DNA from: Micropterix aruncella
Taxonomy: Eukaryota; Arthropoda; Insecta; Lepidoptera; Micropterigidae
DNA: 64,000 bases
Reading direction: 5' to 3'
Assembly (NCBI GenBank): GCA_944548615.1
Contig: OX155960.1
Span: forward strand, 27,321,333 to 27,385,332
Shown piece by piece: positions 1-12,600 of this stretch. Both the position numbers and the translations under genes were made by a program. Each line of letters begins with the position of its first letter. Within the stretch, counting starts at the first letter, position 1. The notes beneath the pieces are model-generated. The model saw only the letters and a list, made by a program, of their open reading frames with translations, was not told the DNA's origin and ran no database searches.

Positions 1-146
1 ATCTTGATGCAATTCACAAGCCTTGCAAGCTAGGACTGTCAGATACGACATACGACTATCGTAGTATCTACAAGCGTACAATTGACAACGAATCTATTGT
101 CGGCTAGTCGATTGCCACATTTAAATCTTGTATTCAGTTATGAAAA
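1..146 (+). repeat. LTR end fragment of a gypsy-type retrotransposon (left copy)
   Basis: Bases 1-146 recur in the same orientation at 2025-2170, apparently identically (offset 2024). The two copies flank an integrase fragment, so they are read as the ends of the two LTRs of one element. The left LTR is cut by the window edge, and the exact LTR termini could not be placed because no clear primer-binding site follows position 146. Confidence 0.65.
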
Positions 147-478
147 AAGTGACTTACCCACCGGCTTGCGACAGATCTGAAAGGAAAAATTAGGATGTGC
201 TTCCACGTGCTATTAATTTTAAGATTTTAATAAAAAGTTTGAATTTGTTGAAGTTTTATTGTAGAATTTACTTAGTATTTTAGCGTAGTATGCTTAGTAT
301 TTTTTGTAGCAGCTATTAGTAATAACTAGATGTAGCATTAAGTAGTATAATTTTGGTGTTTAAGTAGTATTAGGGTAGTATTTTAATAGAAATTTGAATT
401 TTTAATTTTTTATGGTTTTTTAATTTAGATTTACGATTTAGTATAATCCAATACTTAGATAATTATGCTGGGCGCCAA
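147..478. other. AT-rich leader or internal remnant of the gypsy element
   Basis: This AT-rich stretch lies between the left LTR fragment and the integrase fragment. It holds no open reading frame of note. It may be the element's untranslated leader, with the gag-pol body deleted at about 479. Confidence 0.4.
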
Positions 479-1056
479 TTGTGGGTAGATATCATAAATC
501 CTGGGACATACATTTACCTGAGTTCCAGTATGCGTTGAATTCTGCCAAATCCGAAACTAGTCGTTTCAGTCCCAACTTTTTAGTTTTCGGTCGGGAACTG
601 GTAACATCCGGCGAGGTTTATTCCGCAATGACGGCAGCGGAAACGCAAGCTGTCCTCATGTCACCGGAAGAAGACGATCGAATTGACAGATTGGGTCAGC
701 TGGAAAAGATTTTTCAAATGGTTAAGGCCAATTTGCAGAAGCAACATGAGAGGAATAAGCACTCTTACAATAAGGGTCGCCGTACACCGGTTCTGCAAAA
801 GGGCGATGTTATTTGGAAGAAGACGCGTTTCCTTTCTAATAAAGGGAATAATTTCTCGGCTAAACTCGCCCCAAACTTCGAAGAGTTCCGCGTAAAGGAA
901 AAGTTATCCGACAACGTCTATATATTGGAGACGTTGGCGGGGAAAGAAGTGGCAGGTACACATCATGCCAAAGATTTTAAAATCCCTGGAAATCTAACTC
1001 TGGATCCCCAAAAGTCTCCAGGTATTCAGATTCAGGATCCCGATCCATCGCAGTAA
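479..1056 (+). pseudogene. gypsy-type integrase C-terminal fragment
   Basis: The open frame of about 190 codons starts abruptly inside an integrase. The motif HKSWDIHLPEFQYALNSA followed by an F-x-P-N-F-L-V-F-G-R segment is typical of the end of the integrase core in Ty3/gypsy Pol proteins. A basic C-terminal domain follows (KGDVIWKK and a KLAP-F segment, the usual barrel-like region) up to a stop at 1054-1056. No protease, reverse transcriptase, RNase H or catalytic integrase core lies upstream; the break is at about 479, next to leader-like sequence. The element is therefore a large internal deletion derivative and not autonomous. It sits in an intron of the LRP1 gene in the same orientation. 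Gypsy assignment is firm; clade is not determined. Confidence 0.8.
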
Positions 1057-2170
1057 TCATTTAAAATCAAATAAAAAAAAAAATAATAATAACCTTAAAA
1101 TAGACTGTCAACTGTCATCTAATATGTTCATAATTCATTAAAATATTAAATAAAATTGGGTTTACCTTGTCATTCGGTGGTTGTTCAGCGACTTGTATAG
1201 TGAGCGTTTTTTTATTATTTTATACGTCATAATGTTGTTTTCCGAATGTAATCCATGATGCAATTTCTGTTGTGAGGTTATTCATCATATCCACAAACAT
1301 TATATGGTGGTTGTTATTGGGTTGGTGTAGTTAGACTGGAACATTATCGAATATAAGTCCAGTGCACACAACAGGTTGCCGCAGTTTCAGTGGAACCAAT
1401 GCGACAATGCGCTCGTTCTGAAAAGTAAAGTTTTATTTAAGTAGCAGTGCAGCAAAGCGTTCTAGGCAGGAAAGTGAGGCTTCGATGAGGTGTCAACGAA
1501 ATTGGTGTGACACAGTAGCACACATTATTTAGGGTTTCAGTGTCGAATGAAAGGATCGGTATGCCTATTAGATTGGCTACCGTATTATAGATGGTGATGA
1601 ATGCAGAGATTTATGATTGAAAGAATGTAAGAGCTTGTATGAAAGATTAATTACCGAGCTGTTCAACGTTCTTCTTGGGCTAATCCTTAAAAGTAGGTTC
1701 CTTGAATCGAATAAGGGCTTATCCTTGAATAGAATAAGGAAGGATTGGATCCCGGGTCGGACGCGTGAGGGGCACATCGTTGACCCAGAGTCATGTGAGT
1801 TCACAGGTTAGAATCAGCGCGTGCTTAAAGCTGTCAAACTTGGGAAGCGTGTAGGAATGTTGAATGTTATGGTACTTACGTGAATTAGGCGAAAATTCCG
1901 CTGCTTCCGTGAATTTTCGGTTCGAGGCGGGGGGATTGTGACACGATTGCTGTTTTCCCCGATAAATTCGCATTGCACTTTAAGTAAACAACAATACACA
2001 CACGCATGAGATGCATGCAGCGCCATCTTGATGCAATTCACAAGCCTTGCAAGCTAGGACTGTCAGATACGACATACGACTATCGTAGTATCTACAAGCG
2101 TACAATTGACAACGAATCTATTGTCGGCTAGTCGATTGCCACATTTAAATCTTGTATTCAGTTATGAAAA
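1057..2170 (+). mobile_element. 3' untranslated region and right LTR of the deleted gypsy element
   Basis: This runs from the integrase stop to the end of the second copy of the direct repeat (2025-2170 equals 1-146). An A-rich tract follows the stop at about 1069-1092. The rest carries no coding signal and is taken as mostly LTR. The LTR start is not resolved. Confidence 0.5.
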
Positions 2171-3395
<1,225 letters not shown>

Positions 3396-3399
3396 TATG

Positions 3400-4207
3400 T
3401 ATGTTTATGTTATTACATTATATTATATGTATGTTTATATATTTATGTATGTTTGTATATATTTATCTAATATATATATTTATAGATATTATAGCTAGTA
3501 AATATTTGTTTAGTTATATGTAGTTACCTGATATGACGTGCTTATCATTGTCATTATAGGTATTGTAATTAGCTCATCTAGATACAGGCCTTAGTTGACC
3601 TAGTTAGATGAGTTTTAGGCAGGTGCCAAACACGATGTGACGGTTTCTCTGAACTGTTTATGTTTGATTCTTGAACTTGTTTGGTATAATTAGTCGTAAC
3701 CATTGTAATAAGTACTTATAAATAAAAATAAGGTGACAGATCATTTTCATTTATTTCATTTATTTATTTCAAACCAGTTGATAGGAGTTCCTACACTTGG
3801 TTAAGTCAAGAGTAATGAAAATAACAAGTGTAATATTTAAATAAATACCTATTAAGGTATAACATATGAACGTCAGTATTGCAAGGTATGAACGTTGAAC
3901 ATCCAAGCGCAGATTTTCTATGTAGAGGAAACAACATTTTCCAATATTTTCAATCAAAATTCTTAAGTAATTTCGTAAAATTTTCTATCTAATTTTCTAT
4001 ATAATCCTAAGTACTAAATAATCAAATAAATATTGGATAATTTCCCAAATTATCATACGGGAAGATATTTTAAAGAAAAAACACAAATACAAACAAATCA
4101 GTAATAATAATTATTGTCAATAGCCAATAGTTTGAAGAAGAAGAAAAAAACGCAATTGTAAAATAGTCAATAATAGAAAGAATAAGGAATAATAATAGTC
4201 AAGTAGG
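3400..4207. other. AT-rich intron sequence
   Basis: No coding signal. The right part (about 4130-4207) is probably the 3' untranslated end of the minus-strand LINE fragment next to it. Confidence 0.4.
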
Positions 4208-4921
4208 TCAATAGAGCTGCGAAAAATTGATGTTGTCGAAATCCTCAATGCTATAAATGGGGTTTTTAGTCAAAATACCCTGTACCTTTTTCTTAAAGTG
4301 AACCTCCCCAAGGCCCCTGATGTGTAATGGAAGTTTGTTGTAGAATAAGTAAGATTGGCAGAGAAAGCTATTCCGAACCTTACTCAGACGCACCTTAAAA
4401 TGACGCAAGTCCTCTTTATTTCGCGTATTATGCGAATGAATATTTGAGTTAGTTGATTTAGTCTCGATATTTTTTCTCATATACATGATGTTTTGGTATA
4501 TATACGCGGCGTACAAAGTCATGATACCTGATTCGATGAAGTACTGCTTGCAAGATGTTAGCGAAGATATTGAGAACAGATTTCTAATCGCTCGTTTTTG
4601 TAGGCGAAAGATCCTTATAACATTTGCCGCCATTCCCCAGAACATGAGGCCATAACTTAACACGGAATGGAAATAGGCAAAGTAGACAGATTTGGAAGCT
4701 TCAAAGCCACATAACAATTTGATTTTTTTTATGGCAAATGTGGCGCTACTTAATTTTTTGCTCAGTTCTTCTAGGTGAGTCGACCATTGCAGATTGCTAT
4801 CAATATGAATGCCTAGAAATTTCGTATGATCAACATTTTCTAATACTTTATCACCATAGCTAATACTATAAATACAAACGGAGCTGCCATGGAATTCACC
4901 GACCGGAGTCGGGCCCATCAT
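4208..4921 (-). pseudogene. LINE reverse transcriptase C-terminal fragment (CR1/jockey-like)
   Basis: An open frame of 237 codons, read on the minus strand. After about residue 33 it matches the region just past the palm of non-LTR reverse transcriptases: a FLGIHIDSNLQWSTHLEEL segment (thumb entry), then a VYFAYFHSVLSYGLMFWG segment, then a basic C-terminal tail. The YADD catalytic motif and endonuclease are absent, so the copy is 5'-truncated. The first residues ([14 protein letters not shown]) are not reverse transcriptase. They are translated from a 55-base tail shared with a different LINE family (see 4866-4925). Exact clade is uncertain; CR1, jockey or related lineages all carry this type of tail. 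Confidence 0.75.
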
Positions 4922-4925
4922 AAGA
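4866..4925 (-). repeat. 3'-tail copy of the restriction-like-endonuclease LINE
   Basis: On the minus strand this reads ATGATGGGCCCGACTCC through CCGTTTGTATTTAT. The same tail ends the LINE copies at 21511-21560, 33568-33622 and 49873-49922 and stands alone at 28999-29053. Here it is joined directly to an unrelated reverse-transcriptase fragment. Confidence 0.85.
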
Positions 4926-5473
4926 TATTATTTTGGGACGGCCGAAGAGAGAAATTGATGGAGTTTGATTTAGATGCATTAAGAGACAATTGATTTAATT
5001 GGATTTAATTGGATCGAGTACAACTTGATCTGAAGCCCTTCTTGTGGGGTCTTAAACCTTCAGCAACCTATAACCTTACATTGCAGACTCTTCCAAGATA
5101 GTTGATTCTCGCATTATATCTCAAGCCATGTTGCTATGTAATTTCCTATGATCTGGAAAGCAGCATAATTTTTATCATCATATCTGTATGTATATGTACA
5201 TTCTGTATGTATATGTACATAGATATGTACATTCGCAGTTGCTAAGAGTATGATAATGATAATGATGAATAATGATTAAAGAAATGTCATTCTTTTTGGG
5301 GCAAGCCGTTACATCCATAGAGCAGAGCATCCAATTTGGAAGTACTGAACTTTTGACAATCTGAGCTCGGCTGGTGTTTCTTAGTATCCAAAATGCAATA
5401 TGAACCTGATTCCTTGTAATCAGCCGGTCTCTCTTTTGAATATAATATTAAAATATACTTATTATAATTGCAG
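4926..5473. other. LRP1 intron, 3' part
   Basis: AT-rich sequence leading to a TTGCAG acceptor at 5468-5473. Short imperfect repeats of the TATGTACATTCTGTATG type occur at about 5185-5235. Confidence 0.5.
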
Positions 5474-6655
5474 GTGAAGGCTGCGATCTAGGAGAATGTC
5501 AGCATCAGTCCGGCCTGTGTACCAACGAATGCAAACAAACGCCGACCGGTCCGCTTTGCCTCTGCCCCGTCGGAGAAGAACTCCAGAAAGACGGCTACAC
5601 CTGCGAAGACATCGACGAGTGCAACCCGGTGGGACTTTGCTCCCAGTCGTGCACCAACACTAAAGGGTCGTACTTCTGCAGCTGCGTGGACGGATACACG
5701 CTCGGGCCCGAAAAGCACACTTGCAAAGCCCTCAATCACTCGTCGGCGTTCCTGATAATCTCGAACCGCCACTCGATCCTGGTCGCCGACTTGAAGGAGC
5801 AGGGCTTGGAGCGCGTGCCCATCATCGTCGAGAACGTGGTGGCGACCGCGTCCAACATGCACACCGGAACCATATTCTGGTCTGATATGAAACTTAAGAA
5901 GATATCGCGGTTGGACCGCGGCGGCGAACCGCAAGTCGTCATTTCTACCGGCCTCGATTTGGTCGAAGGGTTGGCGTACGATTGGATCGGCGGCAATCTC
6001 TACTGGCTCGACAGTAAATTGAACACGATCGAGGTCGCAAAAGAAGACGGTTCGGTCAGGACGGCGCTTCTCTCAGGGAATATTACGCAACCGCGCGGAA
6101 TGTGTCTCGATCCGGCGCCGAACGCTCGCTTTTTGTTCTGGACAGACTGGGGGGAGAACCCGCGCGTCGAACGCGTCGGCATGGATGGCTCGCAACGCAC
6201 TGTCATAATCAACACTAAAATATACTGGCCGAACGGTCTAACGCTAGATACGGCGACGCAGCGCGTTTACTTTGCCGATTCCAAATTAGACTTCATCGAT
6301 TTCTGCTACTACAATGGAACCGGTCGGCAGCAGGTTCTAGCCGGAAGTCACTATCTGCTCCATCCGCACTCTTTAACGCTGTTCGAGGAAACGCTGTACT
6401 GGACCGATCGACAGCTGAACAGAGTGCTGTCGGCGCATAAATTCTGGGGAGTGAATCAAACGGTCGTATCGCATCTGATATCGCAGCCGCTGTCGATACA
6501 CGTTCATCACCCGTCGCTGCAGCCGATGTACCCGTCGCCGTGCACCAAAGCGAGCTGTCAGCATCTCTGCTTGCTGAGTCCTGTCGTTGATCCTGGTTAC
6601 ACCTGCATTTGTAAACCTGGTTATAGATTGCAAACCGATGGGCGTTGTATCGAAG
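5474..6655 (+). CDS. LRP1: LRP1 exon: EGF pair, first YWTD propeller, EGF
   Basis: The exon starts with the last two bases of a split codon after TTGCAG. It encodes two EGF modules ([12 protein letters not shown]...; a calcium-binding type [15 protein letters not shown]), a six-bladed YWTD propeller (FWSDM, YWLDS, FWTDWGE, YFADS and YWTDR blade motifs) and a closing EGF ([11 protein letters not shown] to DGRCIE). The donor is GAAG/GTTTGT at 6655/6656. It corresponds to the region right after ligand-binding cluster II of LRP1. Confidence 0.93.
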
Positions 6656-9600
6656 GTTTGTATTAGAATATTTGTTTTGTTTGAATAAACAAGTTTCTTA
6701 TTAAGCTCCATTCTGTTACCGCTGTTTGCGATTGTAAGGGCAATTGTAGTCTAATGGCTGTTCTCGCCGCGTCTTGTTTTATAAAAAAGTCTGGAGTCGG
6801 TAGACACAATATAACATCTAGTACCTCAGTGGCACCTATTCATGCGGATCTCCGTACTGACATTAGCTTTTTTGCAGTCATTCAAAATTCCCTTCTGACA
6901 CCTGATTTGCGACATTTTGTACAAATCCTCATAAACTGATATTCCCAGATCAGTTCATGAGGTGATGCCAGCATTAAATACTTAATGCTTAATTATTTGG
7001 ATTATCTTACTTTTAGTCACAGGCTATACTAGACATATAACCTAGATTAATAGGTACCGTAACGAGCCCAGGCTATCAGTAATTAGAACTTGTTTTTTAG
7101 TTGGCATAAGCTCAATGTAACCTTTGTTCGCAGAGGAAACGGCATACTTGATGGTGCTCCGAGGGTCACAGATCGTAGACGTGTCGCTGGACGGAGCGGG
7201 CCGCGCCGGGCTGCTGGCTCCGGTGGTGGGCCTGGGCGGCAGTGTGCAGATCGACTACGACCGCCAGGGCCACCAGCTCTACTGGCTGCAGTCCGTCTCC
7301 GGCGAGGAGGACGACGAGAACTGCACCATCTACAGCACTCCGTACGGCGGCGGCAACAAGACGCAGTTCCTCGGCTCCGACACCGGCGTCGTCGGAGCGC
7401 CCTCTTCCATCGCGTTCGACTGGCTCGGTCGCAATTTGTATCTCGGAAACAAGGTCGCCAATAATATTGAGGTCGTTCGCGTCGATGGCAAAGTTAAATA
7501 CAGAAGCATCATACTGTCGAATAACGGTAGCAAAACTTCCGTCGCGAGACCTAGAGGACTCTGCTTGGATTCTACGGAAGGGTGAGTAGTCTATGTTTTT
7601 CCTATAGAATTAGTAAAACTGGTAGTAATGGCAGAACCACAGTCTCGCAAAAAAGAATGGCAAAATTAATTCGACTCGGGAACAAATATTTATTGTGGTG
7701 AGGTACATCTGGTGAGATGGATCTTGTGTGTTCCTTTGAAGTTTTTGTGTTTTTATCATAGTAATTTAGGTGGTTTTGCATTTTTTAACTATTCAAAGAG
7801 GTGCGCGAGGTTATAGACGGGTTATTTACCACCTTACAGCGTTGACTTATGCCCGCGGCGTTGTGTTTGATGAATAATCAGGTAGTAGCTATGATCGCTT
7901 AGAAAACATATTGTTTCGTTATTACAAAATTCATTAGAAATTTGATTTGATTCTTTTGAGATTGTTTGTTGTACGATATTTAATAATCCTAGCACTTTAA
8001 AACATGTTTCAAAATCTATAATCCATTTTTAATTTTAATTAAAGTAGGGAATATTTTTTTGCTTTTAAATTTAATTTTAGAAAGTGATTGAAAATACAAA
8101 CATTTTATCTCGAAAACAAAATGATCAATCAAAAAAGTGTAAGTATTCTGTATTTATGTTTAACTCTAAATAATTCAAGTAATCAATAGACACAAGAAAT
8201 TGAGTTCGTCGCAAGCACAAATTAGATTTAAGATTTATTCTTCTGTCCTTGTATACAGTGGTGCCATGTCCCTTTTTCTGCTCTTCTTTGTTAAACTATA
8301 AAATGTGGTGAGCTCACCAAAAATCCAAAAATGTCTTTTTAATGGTTTTCTGTACAAATGGAATTTTAGTAAAAAATAAGAAGAATCGAGTATGCCACAT
8401 GAAACCACCCCCTTGAAATTTGCCCGAATAAATCTGATTGGAAGTATCAGGAGTTCATGTTGCACTAGGAGGTGACTATCTGATATCATTTCAATTCTGA
8501 TTGCATTTTCAAATTTGGAACATCACCGTCTCTTTCCCGCTACATAACTTCATTTCTCTCCTGCATGATTCAAATGATGGCGTCGTCGCCCGCGATGACT
8601 TCCACCTGCAATATGAACTCCTAATATCACAAAATTGACTGATTCGGCATAGAACTGAGGAACCCTCTCTACCTACACACAACTCAAATGTATTTAAAGC
8701 AACTTTTTTGTGGGAGTTTTTTTTGTGGGGCAATCCTTCGAGCAGGTGGCGGTGCAAGTACAAGAGTGGCCTTGCCAAAACCTGTAAAAAGTACCTTTAT
8801 GGTTTCATTAATTAAAAAATATTTTAATTCTAATGTCCTTTCCTCCACAGAAAATTATACTGGGCGGATGAGGGAGGATTTGGAGTACCTCCGAAAATTG
8901 CTAAAGTCAACATGGATGGTTCAAAACCAGAAATATTGGTCGACGGTATCGAAAAGCCCGAAGCGCTCACAATCGACATAGAAAGAAAGATTTTATATTT
9001 CAGTACGCAATATCCCCCCGAAGTATCGTCGGTTTCGACCGACGGAACCAACCGCAAAATAATATTGAGTGAAAAGCACGATATCTCTTATCCGAAATCA
9101 TTAGCGGTTCTCGATTATAGGCTCTACGTTCTCGATCCGCGATACGAAAAAATCATGAAAGTCGATTTGCCAAACGGCGACAACATAAAAACGGTAGTCG
9201 ATAACGAAAGCGATCTGAAATCAATGACGATATTCCAGAAACGCAAAATGACTCATCATCCCTGCATAACGAACAGCGGCGGGTGCGAAACAGCTGTGCA
9301 TTCCCGGGGAGGGAGGGTCGCGCGTGTGCGCCTGCTCCGTCGGGTACAAGAAAGAGAACGAAGTCAGCTGCGTGCCGTACAAGTCATTTGCGGTCGTCTC
9401 GCAGCTCGACATGACCCGCGGCTACAGCCTGAAAGACAGCGCAGAGGCCATGCTGCCCATCACGGGCCAAGGGCACCACATTCTGCACGTGGACGTCCAC
9501 TTCCTCGAGAACTGGATTTACTGGGTGGAGTTCAACCGCGGCCAGTGGAACGGTATCTTCCGCGTTCGCCCCAACGGCACCGAACTGCAAAACGTCATCA

Positions 9601-12600
9601 AAGACGGCATAGGCAGTAACGGCATTCGCGGGTTAACCGTCGATTGGGTATCGGGCAATTTATATTTCACAAACGTCTTCCCGCACGAGAATTTCGTCGA
9701 AATCTGCTGGCTCGACGGATCGAACCGTAAAGTACTCGTAAAAACGACGACGGACGCGCCGAGAGAACTAGCAGTGAACCCGCTCAAACGACTGCTCTAC
9801 TGGATCGACTACGGACAGTATCCCCGCATCGGAAAGGCGTATCTCGACGGCTCGAACTGGCAGCCGGTCGTAACGTCTGGAATTTCAAATCCGCGCGACC
9901 TCAACCGTGGACATGTTAACCCACGACGTATACTGGGTAGATTCGCGCCTCGACATGATCCAAAAAATATCGTACAGCGGCGGAAATCGACAAGTCATCC
10001 GCAGAAACCTTCCGAACCCGATGGGCATCGCAGTCCACAAAAGCGACGTATACTGGGTCGACAGAAACCTACAAACCGTATTCAAAGCTTCGAAACTACC
10101 GGGAAATACGACATTACCAGAGAAAATACGTACGAATCTTCCAAAGCTGCGGGACATTGTAATATTCGACGTAACAAATCAGCCATCCGACGATAATAAT
10201 CCGTGCAGGAAGCTCGGAAACGGTGGATGCGATCAGTTATGCTTCAGCTTCCCGCCCGACGCTGCCACGCGACCATCGAGTGTCTGCGACTGTTCCGCTG
10301 GAAAATTATCAACTACGGACCCCAAGAAATGCGAGTTTGTGAACGAATTCTTAGTATTCGCTACACGTACCGAAATCCGGGCGGTGAATCTTGATCCGAA
10401 GTCGACTGGAGTGCCTTTTAAACCCGTCGGAAACTTAACGAATGTCGTCGGTGTAGAATTCGATTTTGCCGATAACAAACTGTTCTTTACGCAAATCAGA
10501 CCGTGGGCTCGTATAGCGTGGATGCCGGCCGACGCGCCAGATTCCGGAAACATCAAGAACATTATAAACAAAGGAATCAATCCTGAAGGCATCGCGTACG
10601 ATTGGACGCAGAAGAAAGTGTACTGGACGGACAGTTCCAATAATTCAATTTACGCTATGAATCTCGATGGAACTGAACTCGTGATGATCGCCAGGGTTGA
10701 GCGACCAAGAGCGATCGTTTTAGATCCTTGCAATGGAACGCTTTACTACACGGATTGGGGGCGTTTTGGAACATCTGGAAAAATATACAGAACTACGATG
10801 GCTGGCTCTCTAAAGAAGACTATAATCGATAAAGAGTTGGCGCAACCGAGTGGTTTAACCATAGATTACGACGAGAATATGTTATACTGGACCGATGCCG
10901 TTCGAGAGAAAATTGAAAGATCAAAACTCGACGGAAAAGAGCGGGAAGTGTTGATCTCAGCGACGATATATCCATTCGCTATAACGGTATTTAGAAACTA
11001 TATATATTGGACCGATCTTCAGTTGCGCGGCGTTTACAGAGCGGAGAAGCATACTGGCGCAAATATGATAGAAATGGTTAAACGATTGGAAGACTCTCCG
11101 AGGGATATTCACGTTTATAGTACCAGTCGACAGAAATGTCAAGTTAATCCATGCCGTATCAATAACGGAGGCTGCGCACAGAGCTGTCACCCAGGTATGA
11201 ATGGAACCGCGGAATGCCGATGCGACGACAACACGAAGCTCGTCAACGAGGGCCGCATGTGCGTGTCTCGAAATCTAACATGCGACTCGAGCAAATTCTA
11301 CTGCGCAAACGGTAAATGTATCAGCAGAATGTGGGCGTGCGACGGCGACGACGATTGCGGCGACAAATCGGACGAAGACACGAATTACTGCGCATTCCAT
11401 TCTTGCTCGACGAACGAATTCAGATGCAACAACGGACGGTGCATCTTTAAATCGTGGAAGTGCGATCACGAGAATGACTGCAAAGATGGATCGGACGAAG
11501 AGGGGTGCACTTACCCGCCGTGCGCAAAGGAGGAATTCACGTGCGCGAATCAACGCTGTATTCCGATGTCGCAGGTGTGTAATGGGATCAACGATTGTAA
11601 AGATAATGTGACTTCGGACGAGACGCACGAGCGGTGCCCGAACAACACGACTTGCCCTCCGAATCATTTGAAATGCGAGAAGACGAATATCTGCGTCGAG
11701 CCGTACTGGTTGTGCGACGGTGACAACGATTGCGGCGATAATTCGGATGAAGATCCGCTACATTGCGCTCAAAGGACGTGTCCGCAGAACAGCTATCGTT
11801 GCCCGAATCATCGTTGCATTCCGGCTACTTGGTATTGCGATGGGGACGACGATTGCGGCGATGGATCAGATGAACCGCCAGAATATTGCCGTTCGGAAGG
11901 TCGGACATGTTTCGGTGATTTGTTCACTTGCGACAACGGAAACTGCATCCCGAGGATATATATTTGCGATGGCGATAACGACTGCTTGGATAACAGCGAT
12001 GAGGATGAACGACACCAATGCGACGAGCGAAAGTGCGATCCGGAAACTGAATTCACATGCGAAGAGAATAAAGTCTGGGGCAGAGGACAGTGTATACCGA
12101 AGAAATGGCTGTGTGACGGCGATCCCGACTGTGTCGATGGCGCTGATGAAAATGCTACTCTGCACCACTGCCCAACTCCTCAGCCTTGCCAAGAAGATCA
12201 GTTCACGTGCAACAACGGAAGATGCATCAACAAAGGCTGGCTGTGCGATCACGACAACGATTGCGGCGACGGATCCGACGAAGGAAAGCAATGTAACTCA
12301 CGCTACAAAACATGCTCGACTCAAGAATTCACATGCCAGAACTTCAAGTGTATACGGAATCAATACAGATGCGACGGAGAAGACGATTGCGGTGATCACT
12401 CTGACGAGGTCGGTTGCAAGAAAGAAAACAGCACATGCACAACTGGACAATTCCAATGCACGAACGGGCAGTGCATTTCTATGTCTCTCGTCTGTAATAA
12501 AGTAGCGGATTGTACGGACGAATCCGATGAGCCGCTGCATTGCAATATTGACGAATGCGCTAAAGTTGAAATGAATCAATGCGGACACAAATGCGTCGAT

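Noticed and set aside
9288..9904. Programmed frameshifting in LRP1
   Set aside because: No slippery heptamer or known +1 site is visible and two independent shifts would be needed; single-base artefacts are simpler.
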